From JAJCYL01 sp963664285 (GTDB taxonomy: Bacteria; Bacteroidota; Bacteroidia; Cytophagales; Cyclobacteriaceae): a stretch of 64,000 bases of DNA. The DNA lies in assembly GCA_963664285.2 (NCBI GenBank), contig CAXXNX010000064.1, forward strand, positions 1 through 64,000. Direction: 5' to 3'. The position numbers were made by a program, and so were the translations under genes. The first letter of the stretch is position 1. Each line of letters starts with the position of its first letter. The notes beneath the pieces were generated by a model. That model was not told the origin of the DNA and made no database searches. It worked only from the letters and a program-made list of their open reading frames with translations. This document shows positions 1 to 11,235 of the stretch, one piece after another.

Positions 1-645
1 ATGGGAATGTAAGCACACCAACCACCAGGAGAACCAAGAATACAAACAACTATACACATATCTAAAACATGGCAAACGAAGGCGCAAACGAGAAACAGAA
101 AAGATCGTAGAGGTATTATCCCGAATAGGGTATCAATTGAACAGCGACCCCAGATCATTTAACAAAAGGGAACGATTGGGAGATATAGAAGTCGATTTAA
201 TGATGGGTAAAAACCACAAAGGCTCTTTGTTGGTGATGACAGACCGAGCAAGTCTTTTTACCAGAATCAGAAAGATGCACAGTAAAAATGCCGATCAAAT
301 GGCCGAAGCTATTGTGGAGGAACTCTCTCAGGATAAACACAAACTGGAAACACTCACTTTTGATAATGATATGGCATTTTCTAAACATGAGTTGATTGCT
401 CAATCCCTTGATGTGGATGCCTATTTCACTCGTCCCTATACTAGTCAGGATAAAGGGACAGTTGAAAATAGGATTGGGGTAATCAGAAGGTTTTATCCTA
501 AGAAAAACAGATATTAGATTTGTTACAGAGGAGCAAATCAAAGTTGTTGAAAACAAAATCAATGAACGCCCTGTTAGAAAATTTAATTACCTAAACGCAA
601 AGCAAGTGCTACAAAGGAAAATTGCACTTATTACTTGAACTTACA
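1..645 (+). mobile_element. IS30-family element, 3' part, transposase broken (copy 1)
   Basis: The sequence matches the last 60 percent of the intact IS30-like copy at 3255-4364 almost base for base, up to the shared right end ACTTGAACTTACA. The DDE core is readable (DIEVD, then TFDND, then GTVEN). Against the other two copies it has three single-base changes in length: one G missing near 91, an extra T near 159 and an extra A near 505. No full transposase can therefore be made. The 5' part lies outside the window. The break may be real decay or read error in homopolymers. Confidence 0.85.
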
Positions 646-698
646 TATTATTAAATGACAATCAGAAGTAATTTTTAAACAAATCAAAAAGATATAAA

Positions 699-2180
699 AT
701 GAGCCACCCCGGGAAAATACTATATAACTGGCCGGATGGTGACCTTGATGAATCATTAAAATTTAATGATCCGGCACAGTTGAGCAATACCCCATACGAT
801 GTGGCAATTATTGGTGCAGGTATAGTAGGTTGCGCCCTGGCTTGCAAACTTTCAAACTACAAATAAAAATCCTTTTATTGGATAAAAATTATGATGTTGG
901 CGAAAGTACAAGTAAAGGGAGCAGTGCAATTGTACATACAGGGTTTGATGCACCGGTAGGCACACTGGAATCAAGGCTTGTGAGGAAAGCTTCACTACAG
1001 TGGCCGGAATTAGCAAAAAACTTGAAAATCCCTTTCGAAGAGTGTGGAGCATTATTATTAGCTATTGATGAAGAGCAAAATAAACAATTGGGGAATATTT
1101 ATGAAAAGGCCTTAAAAAATGGTGTCACCGATATTCAGTTGTTGAGTGGGGAAAGGCTCGAGAACTTGAGCCTTAAATTACCAATGATGTTCTGGGTGGC
1201 ATATTGATCCCAGGAGAATCGATAACAGACCCTTTTTCAGCATCGATTGCCTTTGCGGAGATTGCGTTGTCAAATGAGACAGATATCCTTCTTGGTACGG
1301 AAATTACTGCTATTGAAAATGCAGATGCAACGCACAAAACACTTGTTACTCACTATGGCATAAAAATTATCACAAAGATAATTGTTAACGTTGCCGGTCT
1401 TGGAAGTGAGAAATTAGCAAAGCTATACAATGGAGAACCATTTGATACGAATCCCAGGCGTGGTCAATTTTTGATATTTGATAAGTATTGTCGTTCAGCC
1501 ATAAAACATATTCTGCTTCCAATACCTACAGCACAAACAAAAGGCGTATTGGTTATTCCTACAATCTTTGGGAATCTAATGGCAGGCCCCACGGCTGAAG
1601 ATTTTCACATGATGATATTACGGTAACAGATACTGTAACCGATATGCTTCAGCGATTATTGGAAGGAGCTTCGAAATTGTATCCGGATCTGCAAAAACAA
1701 CCTGCAATTGGTTTGTTTTCAGGAGTACGTTCAAATTGCAGCCAAGGTAGTTATTGGATAAGAAGTAATGATAATCACCCTGGTATCCTTACAGTTGCAG
1801 GGGTTCGTTCTACCGGAATTACATCTTCTCCGACTTTAGCTGAATACCTGGTTGACAAATTGCATCAGGAACTTGGCTTAGCACTAGAGTTAGACCCGTC
1901 TGCCGTGAATAGCCGACCTGAAAGTAAATGGCCAGGATGGTGGAAGCGTCCTTATGAAGAAGAAGGATTCATTAAAGGAAATCCTGACCTTGGCAATATT
2001 GTATGTTATTGTGAGCAAATCTCTCGTGGTGAAATTATAGGGCAGTTAGATTCTCTTTTAAAACCTCGTACGTTAGATTCAATAAAACGAAGAACCCGTT
2101 CTCAAATGGGCCGGTGTCAGGGTTTTGACTGCATGGTTAATATTGCCGCATTCTTTCGGAGCATTGTAAAATACCGTTAA
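699..2180 (+). pseudogene. GlpA/LhgO-like FAD oxidoreductase with BFD-type [2Fe-2S] domain, frameshifted
   Basis: The reading starts at ATG 699 and shows an FAD-binding Rossmann motif (VAIIGAGIVGCAL) at about residues 35-47. It continues in other frames at 830-1207, 1204-1626 and 1644-2180, so at least three frameshifts break it. The last segment carries a C-terminal BFD-like domain with cysteine pairs (CYCEQ, later GRCQGFDC). The architecture fits glycerol-3-phosphate or 2-hydroxyacid dehydrogenases of the GlpA/LhgO type. A second FAD oxidoreductase follows 76 bp downstream, as in operons that pair such enzymes. The substrate is not known. Confidence 0.65.
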
Positions 2181-2256
2181 ATGAAATTACAAAATGTGGG
2201 CCGGGAAGCGAAATCGCTTCATTAGCTCCGACAAGTTAACGACAAGAAGTTAGAAA

Positions 2257-3228
2257 TTGGATTCAGCAAAACACTATAACGTTGTCATTATCGGTGCAGG
2301 TCCCGCAGGGGCTGGTGCAGCGGTCGCATTATCGAAACGAGGGGTGAATTCAATTGCAATTATAGAGCGCGGTGATAAAATTGGAGGCATTCCTTCTTTA
2401 TACAAAAAGAAGAAACGGGGGGTGAGAACATTTATGAGATGGTCAAAAGGAGGCATCCCAACGTTCGGTTCCGAATATGCAAACTGCTTGAGGAGCAGTT
2501 GTTAAAAACATCGGCACAAATAAAACTACAAAGTCAGGTTTTAAGTATTGATGCCGGAAAGAAGATGATAACCTATGTTAATTCTGCCGAAGGTAAAATG
2601 AACATGACTTCTGATGCTATAATTATGGCGTGTGGGTCAAGGGAAAAAACCAAGCTGAGCGGGGCTGGCTGGCTGGTTCCAGGCCAGCAAAAGTGTTTTT
2701 CACCAAACAGTTGCTCATTCTTTTGGATGAGCGGAATATATTGCCTTTTAAAAATCCAGTAATTATTGGTTCCGATCTTATAGCTTACGCGGTTGCGGCA
2801 AAATTGGAAAATGCCGGAACTTCCAACGTAACAATAATTGATCGTTATAGCTCTCCCCAATGTTCTTTCTTTGAACGCCTTTACTTTCGGGTATGGAGCA
2901 ATCCGAATTATCAGAGTACAATTTCAAAATCAATTACAATTAGTGGGAAATAAAATGGCATCCGGAGTAGAGGTTAACGGTAAAACTATCCCTTGCGATG
3001 GCATAGTTTATATGTGGCGAACTTATACCAAACAGTGAACTTGCTTTACAGGGTAATTTAAAAGTAGATATCCATTCAAGGGTTCCGGTCGTGGCAAATG
3101 GCTGTGAACTATCAGAACCTGGGTGGTTTATTGCCGGTAATATTTTGGGCGGATTTCATGGTGCCGAGTGGTGTTACTTCAATGGTGCTAAAGTTGGTAA
3201 ACAAGTTATAAAATTTATAAATAAATAA
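2257..3228 (+). pseudogene. NAD(P)/FAD pyridine nucleotide oxidoreductase (GlpB/HcnB/thioredoxin-reductase-like), frameshifted
   Basis: A TTG start at 2257 is followed by a strong FAD motif (VVIIGAGPAGAGAAVAL). The protein then jumps through at least three frames (2257-2505, 2439-2762, 2630-2953, 2838-3038) and ends at TAA 3226-3228. Recognisable late motifs are IIMACGSREK and the C-terminal GWFIAGNILGG, which is typical of two-Rossmann flavoprotein reductases. It probably formed an electron-transfer pair with the upstream dehydrogenase. No intact product is possible as written. The exact substrate cannot be assigned. Confidence 0.6.
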
Positions 3229-3254
3229 TATGGGATTTGATGAGGTAATAATTT

Positions 3255-4364
3255 TGTAAGTTCAAGTAATAAGTGCAATTTTCCTTTGTAGCACTTGCTT
3301 TGCGTTTAGGTAATTAAATTTTCTAACAGGGCGTTCATTGATTTTGTTTTCAACAACTTTGATTTGCTCCTCTGTAACAAATCTAATATCTGTTTTCTTA
3401 GGATAAAACCTTCTGATTACCCCAATCCTATTTTCAACTGTCCCTTTATCCTGACTAGTATAGGGACGAGTGAAATAGGCATCCACATCAAGGGATTGAG
3501 CAATCAACTCATGTTTAGAAAATGCCATATCATTATCAAAAGTGAGTGTTTCCAGTTTGTGTTTATCCTGAGAGAGTTCCTCCACAATAGCTTCGGCCAT
3601 TTGATCGGCATTTTTACTGTGTATCTTTCTGATTCTGGTAAAAAGACTTGCTCGGTCTGTCATCACCAACAAAGAGCCTTTGTGGTTTTTACCCATCATT
3701 AAATCGACTTCTATATCTCCCAATCGTTCCCTTTTGTTAATGATCTGGGGTCGCTGTTCAATTGATACCCTATTCGGGATAATACCTCTACGATCTTTTC
3801 TGTTTCCTCGTTTGCGCCTTCGTTTGCCATGTTTTAGATATGTGTATAGTTGTTTGTATTCTTGGTTCTCCTGGTGGTTGGTGTGCTTACATTCCCATAT
3901 CCATTGGTAAATCCATTCATGGCTAAGTGGACATTCTCTCGTTTTCTTTCCCTGATGGCTGATCAATTCAGGACTCCATCTATCTTCTTGGAGCCGGTTA
4001 ACTATCCAGTCTTTCATGGGTTTGGTGAAAATCACTCTTTTTGGCTTTTCTTGATGACGAAGATTGGTCCTCCTTTGTGCATTTGCTGTTCGATAGACAC
4101 CAGCTCCCCTACCTCTTGAACCCACATTTCGCTTAAGCTCACGTGAGATCGTAGATGGGTGAAAATGAACGATACAGGCAATCTCCTTTTGAGTAGCTCC
4201 TGTTTTTAATAATGCTTCAATTTGATACCTTTGATCAATACTGAGATGTGTGTAGTTTTTTGACATTTTGCAATCCAAAGATTGCACTGCTCAGGCTTTT
4301 GAAGGATGAAAAAGCCCTTTAAAAGCTTTTTCACCTTCAATTGCACTTATTAGTTGATCTCAGC
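3255..4364 (-). mobile_element. IS30-family insertion sequence, complete (copy 2)
   Basis: The 1,110-bp element is bounded by imperfect 26-bp inverted ends sharing TAATAAGTGCAATT. Comparison with the copies at 1-645 and 38154-39264 fixes the ends at TGTAAGTTCAAG and GCTGAGATCAAC. It contains one intact transposase gene read right to left. A 16-17 bp hairpin lies just inside the transposase-proximal end. No clear target duplication is visible. Confidence 0.85.
3262..4287 (-). CDS. IS30-family transposase
   Basis: This 341-aa DDE transposase is full length for the family. The N-terminus (YTHLSIDQRYQIEALLKTG) is the helix-turn-helix that binds the element ends, followed by ISRELKRN. The catalytic core shows DIEVD near residue 190, TFDND near 250 and GTVENRIGVIRRFYPKKTD near 285, giving the D, D and E residues. 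It is the only intact IS30 transposase of the three copies here and could act in trans on the two broken ones. Confidence 0.93.
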   Translation of the reverse strand: MQSLDCKMSKNYTHLSIDQRYQIEALLKTGATQKEIACIVHFHPSTISRELKRNVGSRGRGAGVYRTANAQRRTNLRHQEKPKRVIFTKPMKDWIVNRLQEDRWSPELISHQGKKTRECPLSHEWIYQWIWECKHTNHQENQEYKQLYTYLKHGKRRRKRGNRKDRRGIIPNRVSIEQRPQIINKRERLGDIEVDLMMGKNHKGSLLVMTDRASLFTRIRKIHSKNADQMAEAIVEELSQDKHKLETLTFDNDMAFSKHELIAQSLDVDAYFTRPYTSQDKGTVENRIGVIRRFYPKKTDIRFVTEEQIKVVENKINERPVRKFNYLNAKQVLQRKIALIT

Positions 4365-4554
4365 CAAGCCCAAAGAACAAAAAATTATATTAATAACAAA
4401 TTCAAATTATCAATGATCAAATGTCGAATACAGTTTAGAATATCTAAATTTCGGTCATTGATGCTTTTGGTCCTTGTTATTTGTTATTTGTTAAAATTCT
4501 AACTTTATAAACAGACTCCAGTTAAAAATGACAGCATACCTAAATATTATAGGT

Positions 4555-5886
4555 TTAATTTGCCGTCCTCCTGTCCAATTGTACTGTTTCCTTTACCCAG
4601 CAATCAACAACCATTGAATCACCAAGTTCTTTGCCTTCATTAAATATTTCCTCCATTGATGGAAATTGTGCCTTAGCATTGGACATTCCAGCATCATCTC
4701 CAGCCCTGCTGTACATTTCAAAAGCAGCAATAAAAATGGCCCTGTCCTGAACACGGCTAATGCCTTCACGGCAATCTTCATAGCTACTCATATATAAATT
4801 GCCAATAAGTGAGTAGGCACCTTTCAATTTTGGATCTTCATTTATTGCCCTATAGGCATTTATCCTCGAGTCAGTTTTGTAACTCTGAGCAGCATATAAT
4901 TTGGCCAAGTCAAAATATACCTCACCTTTCTTGTCCCGACTATCTGCCAAATGAATTGCTTGCTCATAAAAATCAATTGATCTAGTGATGTTACTATCAA
5001 CCTGGTTTTTTGTGGCAATAAATTTTGCTAAACCAAAAGAAGGTTCAACATCATGAACTACTTCTGCTGCTTTGAGCGCCAACGGCCTATCAGTGCACTT
5101 GCCAGTTAGCATTAGTTGAAAAATCTTCTTTGCTAATTTCTCGTCATTCGGATTTTGCTCCAATTTTGGCCCCAGGTTATGCTCAATGAAATCACAGCTA
5201 ACAGGATTGATAGTGGGGAGCATCTTATCCAGATTGTCTGCAATCCTACCCAGTCTCGCATAATCACCACCTCTTTTTACTTTTTCATCAATCACGGACT
5301 TCAGACTGTAATAGATATCAAATACTTCTTCTTCATGAAATTCACCCCCGGTTAACTTAATTCTCCTAATGATGTCAAAATAAGCAATCAAATTATTATC
5401 ATAAATATCCACACCATTTAGTTCAAATGCTTTGGCAAATAGTAACTTGAGTTCTGCATATTTTTCCTTAGTGGATTTGTAAAATTTGTATGCAGTAAAG
5501 GCCTGTCGATTGAGTACTTCAGCCTCATTGTCAAAATGTTTTACGCGAAGATCATACATCTCCAATGCTCTTTCCTGGTATTTCAGCTTTTGGCCCTGAT
5601 CCTCCTCCCTATCTGCCAGCGCTTCATAAATTTTAGCTCCATTAATATAAATGGAGGGATTAAGGTTTGGAGCCACTTTGATCATGTATTCGAGTGGTTC
5701 TACTGCTTCGGCGTACAACTCCGATTTGAGGTTGTCAGTATAAAGTACGTTTTTCTCTTCAGCAGCGGCTCTATCTTCAGGCCAATTCCAAATATTTTTA
5801 GGATCGCGTTGTGCTTGTAAATGTTCGACAAAGATGAATATTGAACTTAAAAGCAGTAAATTTCTCACGGTGATTACTTTAATCAT
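4555..5886 (-). CDS. Tetratricopeptide-repeat periplasmic protein
   Basis: The protein is 443 aa from ATG 5886, chosen because it opens a signal peptide (MIKVITVRNLLLLSSIFIF, then EHLQAQ). An upstream start would add 14 residues that overlap the previous gene. The body is rich in helical pairs with TPR spacing, for example near EVYFDLAKLYAAQSYKTDS and GAYSLIGNLYMSS. Its start overlaps the stop of the upstream outer-membrane barrel gene by 8 bp, so they are translationally coupled. In Bacteroidota this TPR family commonly follows coaX and a FadL-like barrel, as here. A scaffold role in envelope assembly is inferred. Confidence 0.75.
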   Translation of the reverse strand: MIKVITVRNLLLLSSIFIFVEHLQAQRDPKNIWNWPEDRAAAEEKNVLYTDNLKSELYAEAVEPLEYMIKVAPNLNPSIYINGAKIYEALADREEDQGQKLKYQERALEMYDLRVKHFDNEAEVLNRQAFTAYKFYKSTKEKYAELKLLFAKAFELNGVDIYDNNLIAYFDIIRRIKLTGGEFHEEEVFDIYYSLKSVIDEKVKRGGDYARLGRIADNLDKMLPTINPVSCDFIEHNLGPKLEQNPNDEKLAKKIFQLMLTGKCTDRPLALKAAEVVHDVEPSFGLAKFIATKNQVDSNITRSIDFYEQAIHLADSRDKKGEVYFDLAKLYAAQSYKTDSRINAYRAINEDPKLKGAYSLIGNLYMSSYEDCREGISRVQDRAIFIAAFEMYSRAGDDAGMSNAKAQFPSMEEIFNEGKELGDSMVVDCWVKETVQLDRRTAN

Positions 5887-7197
5887 ATCTTCTTCTAACA
5901 AACCATCTATCATTGATGGTAATGCCAACCAGGGCTTTTATGTAACGCTCACGAAGAGGGTTATCATTCAGATTACCCCGTTGACCCAGCCTGAATCCTA
6001 AATCAAAACTGGATCCTTGGCCTATAGGTAAAGACCATCCAAAATTTATGCCAATGTCATTCACCCGGGAATTATTTACCAAGTATGGTGACTGTTGATA
6101 ACTAAATCCAAGGCGATATGATATTCTTGCAATGTAGGTGTTTATGCTATTAACATTTGGTATCCATTCCGTACCAACAGCAACTTTTACCGCGTCTCTA
6201 AAATCCCTCTGAAGTTCCATCGAATTCGCGTGCGTCAGACCACTTTTGGTAATTGACGTCAATTCCTATAATGAGATTTAGAAATTTCTCATAAGCAAAG
6301 CCAAATGCAAACCTATTGGGTAATCTGAAACTTTCCGGTTCATCTGCCAAGGTAGTGTCCGTCCCAACCACCAATAAATTGCCCAGGTCTCTTCGAGAAA
6401 AAAATGTGGTTGTACTCCCGCTCACTTTAGTGGCTGGATCAAAGTTCACCCCAACATTAAAAAAAGTATCTTTACCCCTTTGATACCTATAGTGTAAACC
6501 CATTCCAAGGGTCACATCACTAAAAGTATTTTGACGCGTAAATAGTGTATTATAACTCGAGAAAAAAAGTGTATCGACATCTTGTTCTATTAAATCCCAA
6601 AACATCTGCCCTACTAAAACCGATAAAGCTGCTTGATATATCTTCGATACTACCAAATATGTAGCTTCCTCTTACACCAAGTGATAACCCCTTGGCTGCC
6701 ACTATGCCATGAGCAAAATATGCTTGTACCAATCCGCCGTCTCCTTCAAATCTTAAAGTGACCGGTATTTCTTGAGTGCCCGGCACCGTATCATCGAGCT
6801 TGACATTAAAATTTACATTAGTTAGGGGCAATAAACCCACACTCATAGTCCATCGCTCGTTAATCACTGGGAAAGAAAAGACCAGGTTATTAAGTAAAGC
6901 ACCTCCATTTGTCTGGGATAATTGCTCCGTTGAGATTCCCCGATAATCAATCGCAAGACCCATTTGAAAGGTTGACAATTTATTATATGTCAACAGGGCC
7001 GGATTCATATTATTAATATGAAAACGAGTTGGGCTAGCAATGCCAATCTCTGCCATACCAAACTGGTTGGCCTGGGCCAGGCTCTGAACATCACCGACAC
7101 CGTTAATACTATATGGAGACTGTCCAACCTGCGCACGTAGTGAAAGGACTGCCAATAACATGATGATTAGCAAAAATAACCTACTCGTATACCTCAT
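5879..7197 (-). pseudogene. FadL/OmpP1-like outer-membrane beta-barrel protein, two frameshifts
   Basis: The N-terminus has a signal peptide (MRYTSRLFLLIIMLLAVLSL, then RAQVGQSPYSINGVGD) followed by alternating strands ending in aromatic residues. The conserved stretch ASPTRFHINNMNPALL is typical of Bacteroidota long-chain fatty acid transporter-like barrels. The reading continues in a second frame from about 6600 and a third from about 6240, ending at 5879. Its start overlaps the stop of coaX and its end overlaps the TPR gene start, so the three form one operon. The frameshifts could be decay or sequence error. Confidence 0.65.
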
Positions 7198-9536
7198 TAT
7201 TATGCCTTAGAATGCTGTTTAGTCCAACCAGTACTAAATTTGGGGCTGCAAAGGTTGGGCCTTTTACCATGAATTCAAAACGAATTGCACCACCCCCCAG
7301 AATAGTACTTTCAAGTCATGATATTTCTCCGAGTAAATAGATAAAAACTCTTCTATCTCTCCGGCAATTCCCCAAATTACCCCGCCAAGCATTGACTCGG
7401 TGGTTGTTTGCCCCATGTCTGGTATCTTATCCGGCAGTTCTTCAATAAGAGGCAAACTTTGAGTATATGAGTTCATCGCTTTAAATCTCATTTTCAAGCC
7501 AGGGATGACTACACCCTTTAACCCGAAAAATTCATAGTAGACAATAAAAAACAGGCATAAATTGCTTATATTGAGATAGTTAGACAACAAAATAAGCAAT
7601 TAATTTATGCCTAAATATAAGGAAAAAGATACCGTATTTTATCGAGGAAAACAAGCTTTTAAATTTGATTTTTCAGCATCAGCGATTAGCTCAGACGGAG
7701 CGATATTGTTAAGTGAAAAAGTAGAGAGAAAGACTGGTCTATTAAAAAGCTTCGCCGCACTGATTCCTGACTATCGAAACCCCTTTTTTATCGAATACAC
7801 TTATGAAGAAATGCTTCGCCAACGGGTGTTTTTAATGATGCAGGGCTATCAGGATTGCAATGACGAACAAAAACTCCGAGAGGATCCGGTGATCCGTAAA
7901 GTACTAGATAGCGGATTATGTTCCCAGCCTACTTTAAGTCGATTTGAAAACAAGGCCGATCGGAGTCTGATCTACCAGATGAGTCAATGGTTTGTAGACC
8001 GTTATGTAGAGGAGTTGAAAGAGAAGACTGGTCAAATCATCATTGATGTAGATGGTACCGATGACCCTACTCATGGATCCCAACAACTCAGTTTGTATAA
8101 TGGCTATTATGGACAGACTATGTACCATGAGTTGTTCTTTAAGGACGGGAACACCGGTCAGGTCATTTTACCAGTACTACGTCCGGGCAATTGTCACTCC
8201 AACAAATGGTTTGTGGCCTTATTGAAAAGGATTGTCATTAAAATCAGAAAAAAACTGCCCTCAGTAAAGATCCTTATTCGAGCGGATAGTGGCTTTTCAG
8301 GAGCATCTTTTTATCGGATAGCTAAGCAGTTTGACCTTCAATTTTGTTTAGGTATTAGTAGTAATGAAGTTTTAAAGACTTTTACCAAACAGACTATCAT
8401 TGAAGTAAAAAAGGAATATGCTTCAAAAATCATCAAACATCAAGAGTTTGTTGGCCCGTTTACTTACCAGGCCAAAAGCTGGGATCGTTCTGAAAAGCTG
8501 TACGCCAAAGTGGAGTCTACCGGAAAAGGAATGAATGTCCGTTACTTTGTGAGCAACTTTGAAGCGATGACCGCTCAACAGATTTACTTTGATTTTTATG
8601 TCAAGCGAGGTGATGCCAGTGAAAATCGAATAAAGGAACTCAAAAACATGACTTATTCCGACCGGCTTTCCTGTCATCGCTACTGGGCCAATTTCATGCG
8701 TTTAATCATCGCTACCCTCTGTTATGAAATTGTTCCGGCAGATTAAATTATTAATTGCCAAAACAAAACACCACTTTGCTAAACGATGGCAAGTGGACAA
8801 TATCCGGCTTTACCTGATGAAGGTTGGGGCGTGCCTGAAAGAAAGGAAAAGATCATTGACAATACAATTCTCAAGAGCCTTTAGATATCAATACCTGCTG
8901 GGCGATTTGCTTACGGTGAACTGACCGATCAGTTAAACAGTTTAGATTTAATCAAAAAAATGTTCTTCCATAAGAACACAATAGAGCTTTGACTGAAAAT
9001 TGAAAAATTCTAACAAAAAAACGCTCTAATGTCCTTTGAAATCCAGAAACCTGGTTGATCTTCAAATTAATACATACACTCCTATCAAAAATAGTTAGCA
9101 ACCCATTATTAATCCCAAAATTGGCGGCCTATGAATAATGCGGGTTAAGTAGTTTTTTATCACTATCCATAAAAATCGTAAATAATACAGGTACCAAAAT
9201 CAACAACAGACTATCATTGTCAGAAAAATGTTTATTGTTCCACATACGGCCGCTATTCGATCCATACCAAAGTATTAAGTAATTTAGAACGGTTCAATAT
9301 TGTCAGTCATGTTGCGCTATCGAGTAATAACACTTTTCGTCCACCATGCCCTAAAATGGCAGTTACGCTTTCGGAGTTGCCTGAAACTGTATATATGATG
9401 GAATTTTGGCCATGTAATTGATTAAGATGGGTCCAACTTCCCTCCTGCTCGTCCAAGTCCATAACTCATTGAGTTCATCACTTTCGAATGCCCCACATTT
9501 TATCAGTGTATTTCCTTGATCAATTACGCAGTTCAT
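7181..9536 (-). pseudogene. coaX: Type III pantothenate kinase, split by IS1380 and frameshifted
   Basis: The 5' half (9145-9536) begins MNCVIDQGNTLIKCGAFES, the first phosphate motif of CoaX. In shifting frames it goes on to DRIAAVCG and VVDFGTCIIYDF. The 3' half (7181-7521) reads GVVIPGLKMRFKAM, then TTTESMLGGVIWG, GGGAIRFE and NLVLVGLN. Removing the IS1380 copy (7522-9144) and one TTAA restores DKNYLKGVVIPG across the join. CoaX phosphorylates pantothenate, the first step of coenzyme A synthesis. At least four indels accompany the insertion, so the gene is dead as read. Another pantothenate kinase would be needed. Confidence 0.8.
7522..9144 (+). mobile_element. IS1380-family element, copy A (inside coaX)
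   Basis: This 1,623-bp copy has outer ends CCCGAAAAATTCATAG and CTATGAATAATGCGGG, with TTAA on both sides (7518-7521 and 9145-9148). The transposase runs 7607-8924 but carries an extra T near 8730 (ATGAAATTGTTCC against ATGAAATGTTCC elsewhere). The frame therefore stops at 8746 and loses the last 60 residues. A hairpin overlaps the transposase start, and a reverse-facing terminator lies near the right end. Confidence 0.92.
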
Positions 9537-9544
9537 TTAAATGA

Positions 9545-9646
9545 CCATCGATTTATTTATGGCAAGTGTTCAACTCTGATGGAAGCGACGGTACCCTGAC
9601 ATCAACAAATAGTTCATGGCCCGCAAACGATGTACCCACATTTTAA
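9545..9646 (+). other. Unassigned short open stretch (possible C-terminal gene remnant)
   Basis: Between the coaX start and nhaD, an open stretch reads LWQVFNSDGSDGTL and ends VPTF at TAA 9644-9646. It has no start codon after the preceding TGA and resembles the tail of a secreted protein. It may be chance. Nothing else is recognisable in 9537-9753. Confidence 0.15.
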
Positions 9647-9753
9647 ATTCAATAATTTGGTTTTGAGAAGAGTGCTTATATCTTAGTAATTTGAGTCGCT
9701 AGTCAATATTGACATCTGACTCTAATGGCTGGTTGAATTTTAAAAAGCCTTGG

Positions 9754-11232
9754 ATGAATAGGATCTTATTACTAGTACTGCTGGGAATACTCATTTCATT
9801 GATATCCTCAAATGCTTCCAAGGCATCTAAGTTGGATGATGTAGCTGCAACAGAAATACTTTCAACGAGCAGTATTTCCTCGGATGACAGCGGTGAACAT
9901 AGCGCACCAGCGACCTGGAGCATATTTCCATTTGCACTGCTGTTATTAATGATTGCCACAGGCCCTCTTTTTTACGAGCATTTCTGGCACAAAAGCTATC
10001 CTATCATAGCGGTGTTTTTGGCGGTTTTAGTAGTTACTTATTACTTGCTTGGACTACATAACGTCCATAGTCCTGTACACGCTATGGCGGAATACGTACA
10101 ATTTATTTCCCTCCTGGCAGCTCTTTTCATTGCTTCTGGCGGAATTAAGATAGATGTAGACAAAGAAGCCAAGCCAACCACTAATGTTGCCCTACTAGTT
10201 ATCGGCTCAATTATCGCCAATATCATTGGCACTACAGGAGCGTCAATGCTGCTTATTCGACCTTTTATTCGGTTAAACAAAAACCGCATAAAGCCATACC
10301 ATATTATCCTCTTCATCTTTATGGTTAGTAATGTCGGTGGTGCTTTGACTCCAATTGGAGATCCACCTCTTTTCCTGGGGTTCCTAAAAGGTGTTCCATT
10401 CTTCTGGACATTAACAAACAACTTCATTCCATGGGTATTCGCTATTGTCGTATTGGCCATAATATTTTATTTTTTTGATCGAGGTAACAAAGCAGATTAC
10501 AGTTTCGGAGAGGATATCCCTGAATTCACCAATAAAACCACCATAATTGGCCAAAGAAATTTCATCTGGCTTTTGGTAATCGTTTGTTCTGTATTCTTAG
10601 ATCCAAACGTCCTGCCGTGGGTACCAGCAATTCACTATGAAGGTCAAAAATTCTCTTTCTTGAGAGAAATAATCATGTTGTCATGCGCATTCTTCAGCTA
10701 TAAATTTGCCAGTGTAGATGCGCTGAGGGGAAATGACTTCAATTTTGAGCCGATCAGAGAAGTAGCTTTCATTTTCTTTGGCATTTTTGGCACTATGATG
10801 CCAGCATTGGAAATAGTAGGAAACTTTGCTGAATCATCCGAAGGAGCAAAAATGATTACCCACAACACGCTTTATTGGGGTACGGGCCTGTTGTCTGGTG
10901 TATTAGATAATGCGCCTACTTACATCAATTTCCTCACCGCTGCAATGGCGTCTAAAGGAGCTGAAATCACAAATATCAGCCAGGTGGTCAGGTTTAGTGA
11001 AGGAGGCTATGAAAATTCTATTATTTATTTAAAAGCTATCTCTGTAGCTGCTGTATTCTTTGGGTCAATGACATATATAGGCAACGGACCAAACTTCATG
11101 GTGAAATCAATTGCTGAGCAAGTGGGTATAAAAATGCCCTCGTTTTTCGGATATATTATCCGCTACTCAATACCAATTCTCTTACCCATTTTTTTTATAG
11201 TTTGGATATTATTCTTTTACCTGGCAGGTTAA
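9754..11232 (+). CDS. nhaD: Na+/H+ antiporter NhaD
   Basis: This integral membrane antiporter (492 aa from ATG 9754; an in-frame ATG at 9709 would add 15 residues) exchanges sodium for protons across the inner membrane. About a dozen hydrophobic segments are visible. The diagnostic NhaD signature NVGGALTPIGDPPLFLGFL lies near residue 205, and LDNAPTYINFL and NGPNFMVKSIAEQ follow in the second half. The later start puts MNRILLLVLLGILISL at the N-terminus as a signal or first helix. Its stop codon is also the first half of the TAATTA used by the adjacent MITE, so that insertion left the protein intact. Confidence 0.9.
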   Translation: MNRILLLVLLGILISLISSNASKASKLDDVAATEILSTSSISSDDSGEHSAPATWSIFPFALLLLMIATGPLFYEHFWHKSYPIIAVFLAVLVVTYYLLGLHNVHSPVHAMAEYVQFISLLAALFIASGGIKIDVDKEAKPTTNVALLVIGSIIANIIGTTGASMLLIRPFIRLNKNRIKPYHIILFIFMVSNVGGALTPIGDPPLFLGFLKGVPFFWTLTNNFIPWVFAIVVLAIIFYFFDRGNKADYSFGEDIPEFTNKTTIIGQRNFIWLLVIVCSVFLDPNVLPWVPAIHYEGQKFSFLREIIMLSCAFFSYKFASVDALRGNDFNFEPIREVAFIFFGIFGTMMPALEIVGNFAESSEGAKMITHNTLYWGTGLLSGVLDNAPTYINFLTAAMASKGAEITNISQVVRFSEGGYENSIIYLKAISVAAVFFGSMTYIGNGPNFMVKSIAEQVGIKMPSFFGYIIRYSIPILLPIFFIVWILFFYLAG

Positions 11233-11235
11233 TTA

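Noticed and set aside
197..562. A 121-aa minus-strand open frame opposite the first IS30 fragment
   Set aside because: It is a shadow of the transposase on the other strand; the same shadow occurs at the other IS30 copies.
8423..8677. An 84-residue antisense open frame (MTGKPVGISHVFEF...) present in nearly every IS1380 copy
   Set aside because: It lies antisense to the conserved transposase core. Its repetition only reflects the repeated IS, and it has no family features.
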